A DNA stretch of 64,000 nucleotides from positions 618,001-682,000 of the forward strand of contig NC_045146.1 in NCBI RefSeq assembly GCF_008831285.2, given 5' to 3'. The notes beneath the pieces were generated by a model, which did not search any database, had not been told where the DNA came from, and was given only the letters and a program-made list of their open reading frames with translations. The stretch is from Nymphaea colorata (lineage: Eukaryota; Streptophyta; Magnoliopsida; Nymphaeales; Nymphaeaceae). A program made the position numbers and the translations under genes. How positions within the stretch are numbered: position 1 is the stretch's first letter; each line of letters begins with the position of its first letter. Shown piece by piece: positions 33,030-58,769 of this stretch.

Positions 33030-33350
33030 ACAGACGACTCGAGTCCAAGTTCAGTGAGTTCGAACTCGGCTCAAGCTCGAAGGAAGTAGCTCGAACTCAA
33101 CTCGGTTAAGGCTTGACAAACTCGTTTGAATAGAATTGATATTCATAGTTACGTGTTGAGCTCGAGTTCGACTCGATTATGGCTCGACAAACTCGTTTGA
33201 ATAGAATTCGACTTGATTAAGGCTTGACAAACTCATAAACTTGTTTGAATATATCGACTTGATTGAAGCTCGAGCTCGATTCAGTAATTACGTGTTGAGC
33301 TCGAACTCAACTCGATTATTTGAACAAGTTGAGCTAGCTCGACTGACTCT
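33030..33350. repeat. Degenerate CTCGA-rich tandem array
   Basis: Imperfect units containing GGCTTGACAAACTCGTTTGAA-like sequence begin near 33112, 33181 and 33220. GTTACGTGTTGAGCTCGA occurs near 33150 and again near 33285. The composition resembles the middle part of dispersed repeat C. No coding content. Confidence 0.75.
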
Positions 33351-34340
33351 GATGGTACAAGAAAAGGATGAAAAGCCTTAGCCTTTTTGGGATATCTCCC
33401 CCAATTAACTTTGTACACTCTTTTTTGAATTAGAAGTTGTTTGTTTGGTTTTGACTGGGTATTCGAGTATATTTCAAGACATTTTGTCCTCATAGTAAAG
33501 TCTCAGTGGCACTGGCATTTGATCGACATTTTTTAGATAATTTTTTCACTTGTGCTTGACTTTCTTTCGTTTCAATTGTAGAACTAGGAAAACAAATCTC
33601 ATAATAATTTTTTTTTCAGATGCAATGCAAATATAATTTTTATCACTTTGTTTGTCAAACAGAAGATATACAATCTTCATGTCTGTGGACGTCCGATCCT
33701 CAGTTTGAAGGTATACGGAAGGTTATGCCCCTGAAATGGAAAGCTCAGACATCCGCATTCACCTGAACTTGATCCTGTTTATGGCGTCAAGCAAACCGTC
33801 TCTCACGTATAGTAAATAAATAAGTGCGCCGATCTTCTTATGACGATGATTTCCCAAGTATGAAAACCATGAGTACAGAGTCATTTAGCAGTATTTTCCA
33901 TGAATCTAACCATATGAAGTTAACTCAATTTTTTTATATAGATTATTGATATATCTTTCTTAATTTTTTTGATGATTAAATTGGAAACTTTAAGCATGAA
34001 CACATTTACAATTTAACTTTTAAATTTTTATAAATTCGAGTATTGACTCATGTCTGTGTCTTTGTGTTTCAGTGAGGTTGTTTGATAGGAGAGACTCTCT
34101 GTCTCATGAATTTATAATAAAGATTGAGCCAGATTCCTTTCATATTAGTTTGATTGTTTTATGAATCTATCATAATCTTTATGCAGATTTATCGGACACT
34201 CACAGAGTGTCTTGCAGCAAAATAATCAGTGTGTGTGTATGTGTGCAAACTAGCTAGACTCTAATACCCATGGTAGGTGGTCCCCTGTTTGATTCAATTG
34301 TTGTCTTGACACTAATTATCATGACCAAGGATGTTGAATT
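33351..34340. other. Interval without recognised genes
   Basis: No recognisable coding region, RNA gene or repeat copy was seen. Confidence 0.45.
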
Positions 34341-34398
34341 AGGGGCAGGGGCAGAGCCAGGATTTTGTTAGGGGCAGGGGCAGAGCCAGGATTTTGTT
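34341..34398. repeat. 29-bp tandem duplication resembling a hAT MITE end
   Basis: Two units starting AGGGGCAGGGGCAGAGCC at 34341 and 34370. The motif CAGGGGCAGAGCCAGGATTTTG resembles the termini of hAT-type MITEs such as the one at 30249-30445 and a single end near 6915. No opposite end or target duplication was seen, so this is a candidate terminus only. Confidence 0.6.
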
Positions 34399-34570
34399 GA
34401 GGGGCGGGCCAAACCATTCGCGGGTCAGGCTAAGAGGAGCGACGGTAGGGCCAAGAAGAACGATGGGTCGGGCTAAACTAAAAAAAAAATAATTTTTTAC
34501 ATATCAAAAAAAAAATTTTTTTTTGGCTCACCCGGGCTGGCCCGGGCTAGGGGCCATGTCAAAGATACCA

Positions 34571-34808
34571 GTTCCGGGTGAGCAAGGGGCATTAATCCCA
34601 CCGCCCGAAAAAGGCCCGAAGGCCCCCCCATTCCCCCTGCCTTCGGGGTCTTGAGCTGCGTCGGTGTCAGCGATAGCAATGGTGCACTCTTCAGCTTAGA
34701 TGCCGCGCCCTACCGCCTTAAGACACAGGAACATAACGCCCACGAGAATCGAACTAGAGACCTGCCTTAGTACAGGTTTCTAGCTCAACGTAGCTATGCC
34801 CCTTGAGG
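34571..34808 (-). mobile_element. tRNA-derived SINE with 16-bp target duplication
   Basis: The 238-bp insertion is flanked by identical 16-bp direct repeats, CATGTCAAAGATACCA, at 34555-34570 and 34809-34824. On the minus strand, starting at 34808, it has a box-A-like TAGCTACGTTGA and a box B, AGTTCGATTCT, about 33-40 bp apart. These are the internal promoter elements of tRNA-derived SINEs. The region after box B resembles the SINE at 31944. The far end is GC-rich (CCGAAGG words) and lacks a clear poly-A or poly-T tail, which is atypical. The CCCGGGCTGG-rich sequence beside the left target copy is a separate feature. Confidence 0.78.
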
Positions 34809-34824
34809 CATGTCAAAGATACCA

Positions 34825-35639
34825 CTATTGCAAATGTATGTTCGGATCTCGATTAGTTTGCATCAAGAATTCGTGGACTGGAAAAGTAATAATAATAAAC
34901 AGAAATAAGAATGTAAATGGTTCCAATTTGGATTATAGTTAGCCATAACTGCCTCCGACTAATTGGATATTGCGCAGTCAGATCCGATAGAAAATTAGGG
35001 TACGTACAGAATAGAGAAACATATTCAATTCTGTTCATGTAATCGAATTCGATGGCCGTCAAATCCAGATCCGATCATTCCAACATGCCCTTCAATTGCA
35101 TATTTGATCATTGTTGACATTCGTGGGAATGAGAGACTGATGGACAGATTCTAAGAGATTGCAAGGCCGTCAAAGCATTACTTGTTGGACTTGCAAAATA
35201 TATATATATATATTCTAATTACAAATAACGCTTTAAAGTTTTAAAAGGTTAAATTTTTCTTGGATATAATCCGATGAGCTTGAAAAAAAAAATATGACAA
35301 TTTTTTTTATTAAAAAAACTAAACATAAAGAAAAATATAATAAGTGATACACTAATAACATAAATATTCAGAAGTAGATTTGCAATAAATAAGAAATAAG
35401 AAATAAGAAAAACTGTTTTAGCATTAAAAAAATGAAAAAAACACGTTAAAAAGGTGTTAAAAAAGCATTTTTTGTTTTTAATGTATATATATATATATAT
35501 ATAATGGAGGTCATTATTGTCTTTTTCTCTTCTGATTAACCTTTTTTCTAAACACGAAAGAACATTGTAAGAACGGAGAAAAAACAAAAAATAAAACAAA
35601 TAAAAAGGGGCAGAGAAAGAGAGAGAGAAAATCCGTCTT
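34825..35639. other. AT-rich upstream interval
   Basis: Contains (TA)n runs near 35197-35212 and 35484-35503 and poly-A/T tracts. No gene recognised. It lies just upstream of the CT-rich leader assigned to the REC gene and may hold distal promoter sequence. Confidence 0.4.
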
Positions 35640-36030
35640 CCCCTATAGCCAGAGGACACACTCCCTCCCTGACTCTTGAATCTCCGCCCTTCCTACCTTA
35701 TCAGCGCCCCCCCTCTCTCTCTACTCTCTCCCTCTCTTATCTTCTGTTCTGCCGCTACGCCTCCACTCCTCCCTCTCCATCTTTTCATTCCTTCCCCCGC
35801 CACACCTCTTCATCTCTGCATTAGTTCCCGTCATCGAAATCGACTTCCCCCCTCCCTTTTCTTCATTCCCCGGCACTACCAACAATCTAGAATTTTCTGT
35901 AAGCCCTCTAGAAGCTTCAACAAGGCGACGTCTGAAATGAAGCTTTAATGGCGGTGGCCCTGTTCCTCTCCTCTCTGAGTTGAGTTTTCCAGTCGGAAGC
36001 CGCCGCCGCCGCTTACTCTCCCTTCATCTG
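35640..36030 (+). promoter_or_regulatory. Probable transcribed leader of the REC/TSS-like gene
   Basis: A strongly CT-rich stretch, typical of plant 5' leaders, ends in a CCGCCGCCGCC run and TTCATCTG followed by a good donor GTACGC at 36031. A matching acceptor candidate (CTTCAATGAAG at 37762-37772, or TTAAG at 37780) lies about 40-50 bp before the ATG at 37822. The inferred gene therefore has a leader intron of about 1.7 kb. The transcription start is not determinable here. Confidence 0.45.
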
Positions 36031-36479
36031 GTACGCTCCCTTCTCGCCTCTTCAACTGCAAAGATTAATTAATTTCTTTCCGGTAGGGATTTCCGTTACC
36101 GGAAAACTTCTGCTGTCTTTTGCGAAGCTGTTTCATCCTTTATTCCTTAATTCATTTCTCGGAAGATTGCTGCGCTCTCTTGCTCTTCCTTATTCCATTA
36201 ATTTTAATAAGTTTTCCAGTTTTAGCTTTACTGCTCATCCATGGGCTCTCTGTCTCTGAAGAAGATAACATGGCCATAGGAATTACGTAAACGTCACCCA
36301 AAGTCACGGATATGACAATTTGCTTCGGTTTCCTACTGTTCTTTTTCTTTTTACCTATCACTTACGCCGCCCTTCGATTACTTGCGTTTTCCATTTCCTT
36401 TTCGGGCGATGCACTCTGATGCTTCTCTGGAGGCACACAACCTCTCCGGAAAAAGAAAAAGCTGTAACCGCGCAGCTGT

Positions 36480-37207
36480 AATTTTCCACTAAATGAATGA
36501 GCAAATGAATAATTTTTTTTTCGAGAAAATTATTTGCGCAAAAAGGTGTATATGGTTGCACCCTTGGTTTCACGGTGGAGCTAAAATGGTCGATATATTC
36601 ATGAAAATATCGTGACCGATATTTTCAATATGCTTCCGCAGGCGGAGTGTTTAGCTTCAACTTCAGAGCTGTCCTTGTCTCGGACACGGTTTCCTGCTTC
36701 TCGAACGAGTTATAAACCGTCCATCTTGGGGATCCGACGGCTCAGAGGGACTGCAGGTTGACAGCAGCATCCCATGGTCAGGCGTGGCCCACTAGAATGG
36801 GGGTGGATTAATCCCAACCGTCCATTTTTCTTCACATTTGGCCGAGTTCGAAACTCTTGTGCCGCCTTCAAATGCAAATAAGAATCCAAAGCCAACAATT
36901 TAACGAAAGTTTTTTTTTTTTCTCAAATATTTTTTGCCGAAAAATCAACGGTCCATATCGTTAATCTTTCAAACCCAACGGTCCGAATTTCGTGCTGATG
37001 CAAACTCGAGCACCATGGTGCTGCTGCTGATTTTCTATCTCGACGTTAAGTTCTCGGATTAATGTTATCGGCTAAATACGTATTTAACGTTAAGCAGGTC
37101 ACGGGCTGCGAAAATCAGGCTTGGCTGGTCCGCTGTCCCTGACAGAGGAAGCCCATTTTGTTGACCTGCCGTCTTTGTTTTTTTTCAAAAAAAAATGTAA
37201 AACTAAA
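36480..37207 (+). repeat. Repeat within the REC leader intron
   Basis: Matches 17358-18076 in inverted orientation over its whole length. It contains TCGATATATTCATGAAAATATCG (a near-palindrome, about 36589) and the CACCATGGTGCTGCTGCTG stretch near 37011. No coding region or clear terminal repeats. Whether it is a transposon or simply part of the ancestral REC promoter region that was duplicated cannot be settled from two copies. Confidence 0.8.
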
Positions 37208-37821
37208 ATATATATATATATAACAAAGGAAAAAAATGCAATCGGATTTCTCAAATAAATCGGGTCCGGAACAGTCCAAACTGACCCTCGACTTTGGGTC
37301 CGGACCTGACCAAACTCTACGTAAGCTTAGGCCGCAGAATGGCAACATTGGGATTCGATCTAAGATCAGTATGCATCCCGAACCATAACGGGGTTCCGTG
37401 CCCGGTTGAGCTGGCCCACTTTGGCCTTACTACAGCCTGTTTATGGTGGCCACTTTAGCTTCAAACTGAAAGCTTTGTTTGGGAAAGACATGTTAAATGC
37501 AGATTCAGCAACTTGCCACTTTGGCTGTTGTACAACCGACCTCTTAATTACTTTGTCCATGCAATGCAATGTGCTGTCTCATTTTTCATCTCACTTGCTG
37601 TTTTAGGGTTTCCTTTCATGGCTTTCACTGGAAAACCACTGTTTTACTTTCATTCAATTACACACATATATGTGTGTGTATATATATATATGTGTGTGTG
37701 TGTGTGATGATTCCTGCATTTGGTAAAAATTATTGTAAAGTTGTAACGGGTTTATATGTTTCTTCAATGAAGGTATTAAGCGGGTCTTCCTTCCACGGTT
37801 GGAGGCTAAGTTGTTTGCGAG

Positions 37822-53258
<15,437 letters not shown>

Positions 53259-54789
53259 AGCTCTTAAGCATTCATCTGAAGCATGACACGTAGTTCCACC
53301 TTGGTCAATTTATCTTCTAATGCGTGGGCTATTTGGAACTTCACTTCTCAGTTCGCTGTCTGCTCATAGTACACGCTGCACGGCACTGTCTATTCTTATC
53401 TAAGTCATCTACTGGCTTTCACTTCGCTTTCTGAACAAAATTCAGGTCAGTGTTGTTTTTCTTAACAATTTTAAGCTTGCATGTTACTGAGTTAGGATTT
53501 ATTAGGCATTCTTAAGTTCTCAAAAGAGACAATCAAGTCAGGGCAGTCAATACGTTAATTGGATGGTCAAGGATTAAACTTGGACAGAACTAGCAGCTCT
53601 GTTCGAACTATTCAGGTTGAATTTCATTCTCTTGATTAAGGAGGGTTCTCATCCATGTTTACAGCTCTCTTGCAGTCATACACTTTTTTTTTTCCTATTT
53701 GTTTTCCTGGTACAAAATTTTCATCAACAGGCTTTAGTGAGGTACATAGTAAAGTTTTCCATTGCATATTCCAGTCACTTAAAGTATGGTCCAAACACCT
53801 TTATGGGTTTGACAAAATGGAAATGCTAACGACATAATTATTTATTTTTAATTTTTTAAGGTAATTCTGGTTTTAGTGTGATGGGAATGTGAATGTTGCC
53901 TTCATAGTCATTAGTTCATAATCATTGACTCCAACTATAATTTCTTTGGTTGTAATTAAATCCTCAACAATTCTTGTCAGCATGATTATTGTTCTTGCGT
54001 TTGGAAACTTTCCATGACAAAGTTCCAAAACAACAATCATAAAAAAATTCTGACACTTCATCTTCTAAGATTTATTTTTGACTCTAGAAAATTGAAAGTG
54101 TTACAGTCATGCCTTCTTCAAGATTAATGCCATTACTTGATGTCATTGTTTCCATCATTAAATATCTTAAGAAAAGCATCTAACATTTCCGATGTAAGGC
54201 ACATGCTCTAAGATTACTGGCCCCTAGCTGACAGCCTAATGTTACGAATTGTGCGTCCAATTAATCCCTTCAGTTATTCTTCTATGCTCCTGTTTTTTCT
54301 TTCTAATAGGAGTCCATACACTTCATCTAGCACCCCCAGGAAATTGAATCTTAATTTCCCCTAGCTGACTGCCTAACCTTACAAACCCTGAGTCTGATTG
54401 AGCCCTCAGTATTCTGCTGTGGTTCTATTTTTTCTTTCTAATGGTGAATCCATAGACCTCATCTAACACCTATAGGAAATGCAGCTTAATGCTGGTTTCC
54501 ATCAAGGATAATTGATAATGTGCTCTTCTTAGCATATTTACTGAGGAAGTAAAATTTCCTTCTGGGAATGGTGAGCTATGAGTTTAGATATGTTATCATT
54601 CAAAGAGAGAGAATGAGAGGGACCTTTTTTCCCTTTTTCAATCAAAAGGACTGTATTCTCTTTCTAAGTTGTCGAGGACAAGAAAGCAGTAGAGCATTCT
54701 CATTTTGCATCATCCTGAATGCACACTTCCTCAATGTTTCATCTAAATACTGAAGCAGAGAACCTTTTTTTTGCAGGTACCTTTCAGGC
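53259..54789 (+). other. REC 3' untranslated region and downstream flank
   Basis: Follows the TAA at 53256-53258. No other gene recognised. At least 53259-54420 is duplicated at 62863-64000 with few changes, so 3' end signals are probably included in the copy. The stretch at 54190-54460 contains an imperfect local duplication (CCCCTAGCTGAC...GCCTAA units near 54221 and 54358). Confidence 0.6.
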
Positions 54790-56475
54790 AGAGTTAGTTT
54801 TTCCAAATTTTTTGGGGGCTCCAAATAATTGGTCGCAACTACCTTTCAAGCTTGACAGACGTTCTGCAATCTACTTCTGCACAATGTATTGAGAATAGAA
54901 AGTTTTACTAGGAATTTCATTATTCTTAACCAATACAGACATTGTATCCGGATTGTCAGAAAAAAAGGGTATCCGGATAGAACAAGCATCTTGAAAATTT
55001 TTATTTTCTTCAGCCTTTTTACCCTTTAGTGAATAATATCTCAAAATTTTGTTTATTGATTTTCTTATCCCTTATTTCTGAGAAATTTCATTGACTTGAA
55101 ATTGGTTCATACTGGCTCCATTAAATTAAGAAGAATATGAATTTGTGGCGATGAGACAAGGGGATGCTTGACTGCCCCTAAAATTCTTTGGGCCACAAGT
55201 TTTGCTGCATGGCATGTTTGAACTTCGAAGCTTTTCTTTTTAGTTATTTCTGTCTTATTTTTCATGATAAATGGCCATTTATGCAGTGAAGGCAAAGTTG
55301 GTTACTGGCTGTTGTATATCAATAGATTTCAATCCACTGCTTCATCTCATCTTTCGTTCATGCTATGCTTCTACTTGAACCAACAGTAACTTTTGTTTTG
55401 GCTACTTAAATCCAGCTTCACGTGCTTCGACGGAATTGCTTATTTCATGAAAACTCGGGAATGGCTATCTTTTTTCCTAACCTCCTGCGGGAAGGCCCCC
55501 TTCAATTTGTTCATAACAAGAAATAATATAAAAAAATTAAAGAATGCTGAATAACAGGAAAAAATACCAAGAATTAAAGAATGCTAACCACAAGCATGGA
55601 TGGAACCAGAAAAAGCTAAAAGCAGGACTAAGCTATACATCAACAAAGCTACAACTGACACCGACATGGGATCACCAGAAGTCACCATTTCGTGGATAGC
55701 TCTAATCTGAGAGCCGGAATCCTGCAGATTGCTGCTGTTATCAATGTACCATTGAAACGACCTCTTCCATTTACCACAATTTGATATAACAGAATTCTCT
55801 TGATCAATTGGAAATCTGTCAACCATCTCCAATAGGGAACTGGACTCTCTGAAGGACTGCTGAGACCTTGAGAAATACACCTTTTCGAACCGCAGCAACA
55901 GCTTCCGTACCTTGAATGACAGAAATGCCTCCCTCAAACAATTCACCCTGAAATCTGACTGATCTTCCAATACGGGCTCAAAGTATTTGCCTTCGACCAT
56001 GGCTGGCTTTATCTAAGAACCTGATGAGACGAGGTTTGCTTTGAAATGACCTCGATAGAGGCGTGCCAAACTTCTTGCTTTGCCTCACCAATGGATCCAC
56101 TTATCCCTTTATGAAGAGCCAGCTTGTGGAAGGACCAAGTCTTCTAAACGACAATATTAAAGCACAAGAACCAACAAAAGCTTGAACTCCTGATAATTGT
56201 TTTCTCCCTATCGAACATAGAGACTCAGAGCAGAAATCTCCATCAAGGGATTTTAAGACACCAAACTAGGTAACTACGCGCCTCCAAATATGACCAGCGA
56301 AGGGATAAGAGAACCGACTGTTACCAAAAGATGGTCCTGGAAAAGATTGTCAGAAAACCACAGGAATTTGCATACATCTCACAAAATAAACATGCAAATA
56401 GGAGGAACAGGCATGGTGTATATATTTTTATTCATTTGTAAAAATTCAAATAATTTCAGTGTGCCAAGATTGAAA
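54790..56475. repeat. REC downstream block, also present inverted at 14163-15863
   Basis: Likely the less rearranged copy, because it lies collinear with the intact REC gene and lacks the 79-bp tandem duplication. It carries the unknown reading frame at 55584-56000. Confidence 0.9.
55584..56000 (-). CDS. Unknown conserved reading frame in duplicated block, copy 2
   Basis: 138 codons starting MVEGKYFEPVLEDQ, homologous to 14635-14991 and extended at the C-terminus by a hydrophobic stretch (VVALLMYSLVLLLAFSGS) that could be a membrane segment or translated intron. At the point where copy 1 ends in GTGTAAGT this copy reads GTGTCAGT, so a possible ancestral splice donor is lost here. Family not recognised. 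Confidence 0.4.
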   Translation of the reverse strand: MVEGKYFEPVLEDQSDFRVNCLREAFLSFKVRKLLLRFEKVYFSRSQQSFRESSSLLEMVDRFPIDQENSVISNCGKWKRSFQWYIDNSSNLQDSGSQIRAIHEMVTSGDPMSVSVVALLMYSLVLLLAFSGSIHACG

Positions 56476-56489
56476 ATTCCTGTCTGTTC

Positions 56490-57060
56490 AGACTTCTTGC
56501 TGCTTGCATTAGTTCAAACTTTGTTATTTTGCTGTCTTGCTGCTTGCATCAGTTCGAACTTTGAACTTTTTGCTTATAATGAGGCTGTCTCTATGCTTGT
56601 TAAGAGTTTTTCGTCAACATGCCTCATTTTGTTATGTCGGCATAAGATACTTCTTTTCTTGTTTATTATTTTACGATCTTTTTTTTTCTTTTTTTTTTAA
56701 AAAAAAATTGATCTTGCTATAACAAGACTTGCCCTATGAATGCCGTCTTGCTACTTGCATCAGTTCAAACTTTGATATGTTGCTGTCTCGCTGCTTGCAT
56801 TAGTTCAAACTTTGATATGTTGCTGTCTTGCTGCTTGCATTATTTCAAACTTTGATATTTTGTTGTCTTGCTGTTTGCATCCGTTCGAACTTTGAATTTT
56901 TTGCTTCTAATGAGGCTGTCTCTATGCTTGTTAAGAGTTTGTCGTCAACAGGGATATCGCATCTTCATTTTATTATGTCGGCGCAAGATTCTTCTTGTCT
57001 ATTATTTTACAATCTTTTTTTTTTCTAAAAGGAGATTGATCTTAAAAATAACAAGACTTG
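56490..57060. repeat. Nested tandem repeat, 40-41-bp units inside a larger duplication
   Basis: Units reading CTTGCTGCTTGCATTAGTTC begin at 56495 and 56536. Four further units of 40-bp period begin at about 56745, 56785, 56825 and 56865. The sequence after the unit pair (GAGGCTGTCTCTATGCTTGTTAAGAG, then TTATGTCGGC and a T-rich run) occurs twice, at about 56580-56700 and 56910-57030. A larger segment of roughly 330 bp was therefore duplicated and the short unit was expanded. Confidence 0.88.
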
Positions 57061-57529
57061 CCTGTTCACCATCCATAGCGTTCCTCTATACTATTGACAT
57101 TTGGTGCATCTTGCTGGACATGGTTTTCCAATTTTGATGGGAAATATCATGTTACAAGGAAATTAATTTATAAGTGACAGATTGAACCACCTCCGATCCT
57201 TGTAACAATTGCAGAAAAGAAACTCATTGCTTTGGGAAGGAACCAACATCAACATGAGAATAGGAACAAACTCAGCATTAGAATGTTCATGTGTGCCAAG
57301 CAAGCCCCATATGAACATAATATTGTCAGGTGATCTATTGCACGTGTGTGTGATATGCACACTTTTTGTCTTTGCTTTAGTCATTTATCTTAGCACTTAC
57401 CTTACAAGTGAAATGCAAGTTAGTATTGTAGTATAAATGTTCATGCTTCAATTCATACTAATCAGTTTACCATAATGAATTTCGATATATGTCAATTTTG
57501 TTTATGCATACGTTTTCGTTGTGAAGGAA
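57061..57529. other. Interval without recognised genes
   Basis: No recognisable coding region or repeat copy was seen between the tandem repeats and the MYB/SANT-like remnant. Confidence 0.45.
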
Positions 57530-58556
57530 TATTATGCAAATCATTATCTTGAAAGACAATGGCCTATCAAGGAAGAATTTATGTGGACTGAAGCACAGAT
57601 GGACTACTTAGTCTAGCGTCTTTTAGAGCAATCACGCATTTCTGGTATGAAAATCGGGTGGAGGTTTGAAGTCAAAAGCCTACACAACAATTGAAAAAAA
57701 CATGATAGATCGCTTCAAAAAGGAATTCAGAGGACAAAAGTAAAGGAAATTGAAGTATGCAAAATCCAACTTGATAGTTATGAAGGAAATTTTGAATACA
57801 AGCGGATGTGGATATGAGGTTGACCTCATTAACAAATGCATTGATGTTGACCCTCAAGTTTGGAGTGAGTACATTGAGGTATGTTTTAGATATCATAATT
57901 TTAGGTTATGTTTGACATGTCTTTTTGTGCAAATTCTGAACACATGGAATTTTTCAAAAATACTTGAATAGAAAAAGTACAAAGGTCCAAAGTTATGGAG
58001 GCACTATGACGAGTTTGCCGAAATATATAATGATTTTCATGCAAATGACAATGAAACAAACACACGCAACAACATGTTCTTAGATGAGGGCATTGAACCA
58101 TTTTCAACTACATGCATCCAATCGACTCCATTTTACATGCAACCTGAAAGTTCACGATCATTCACACAAATGGTTCATAAAGATAGTTCTCTCATACAAT
58201 CGTCAATATCTACAATTCCTACAACTGAATATCCCACAATGACAATCAATAAGATTATAAGTAGGCCTAGAATGACCAGGTCAACTTATGATGAAGAGTA
58301 TTATAATTTGTTGCATGGTATTGCTGATGATGTGAAGACCATGGCACATGCATGTGGAGGGGTTCAACTTGTCACTTGTTGCGACTTATTTCAAGAGTTG
58401 GTTGAGATTAGACAAATAGATTGTGATACACACGTGAAGAGTATTAACATGTTAACAAAGGGAAAACCTAGTTGCAAAAGATTTGGTATCTACGTGAACT
58501 TGAGTTGGATTGAATCTCAATCATATGTCATATTTTTTGTTCATGTGTTGTTGTGA
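57530..58556 (+). pseudogene. MYB/SANT-like DNA-binding domain protein, degraded
   Basis: Pieces of the plant Myb/SANT-like fold (Myb_DNA-bind_3 type, as in LIMYB-like proteins and the ORF1 of PIF/Harbinger transposons) are readable. MWTEAQMDYLV lies near 57580, followed by an in-frame stop. Then come TSGCGYEVDLINKC and DPQVWSEYIE (57795-57880), and after a plausible intron (57881-57970, GTATGT...AATAG) KKYKGPKLWRHYDEFAEIYN (57971-58030). The downstream frame to 58556 is open but not assigned. The stop and frame changes in the first half suggest a relic. No Harbinger transposase was found in the window. Confidence 0.6.
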
Positions 58557-58769
58557 AGCAACATACCAATTTGAATCTTCTTAATAATCAGATCTAAATT
58601 TCTTTACCATCTTTATCTAAACGAATTCAAAATCAAATCGGTAACAATATGTATTGGAATCTTTTTGCATCTGAATACCGCCATATGGCTTATGTAGAGG
58701 ATCTAATGAAGCATATCGTTTCATACAATGCTAAAATCATGTTGGAATTGGAAGCGAGGTAGTACGAAA

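Noticed and set aside
35676-35948. 90-codon frame in the CT-rich stretch upstream of REC
   Set aside because: Pro/Ser/Leu-rich translation of a pyrimidine-rich leader; more likely untranslated.
56741-56905. Regularly spaced 40-bp repeats considered as a CRISPR array
   Set aside because: The units are contiguous tandem repeats with no unique spacers, in a plant genome.
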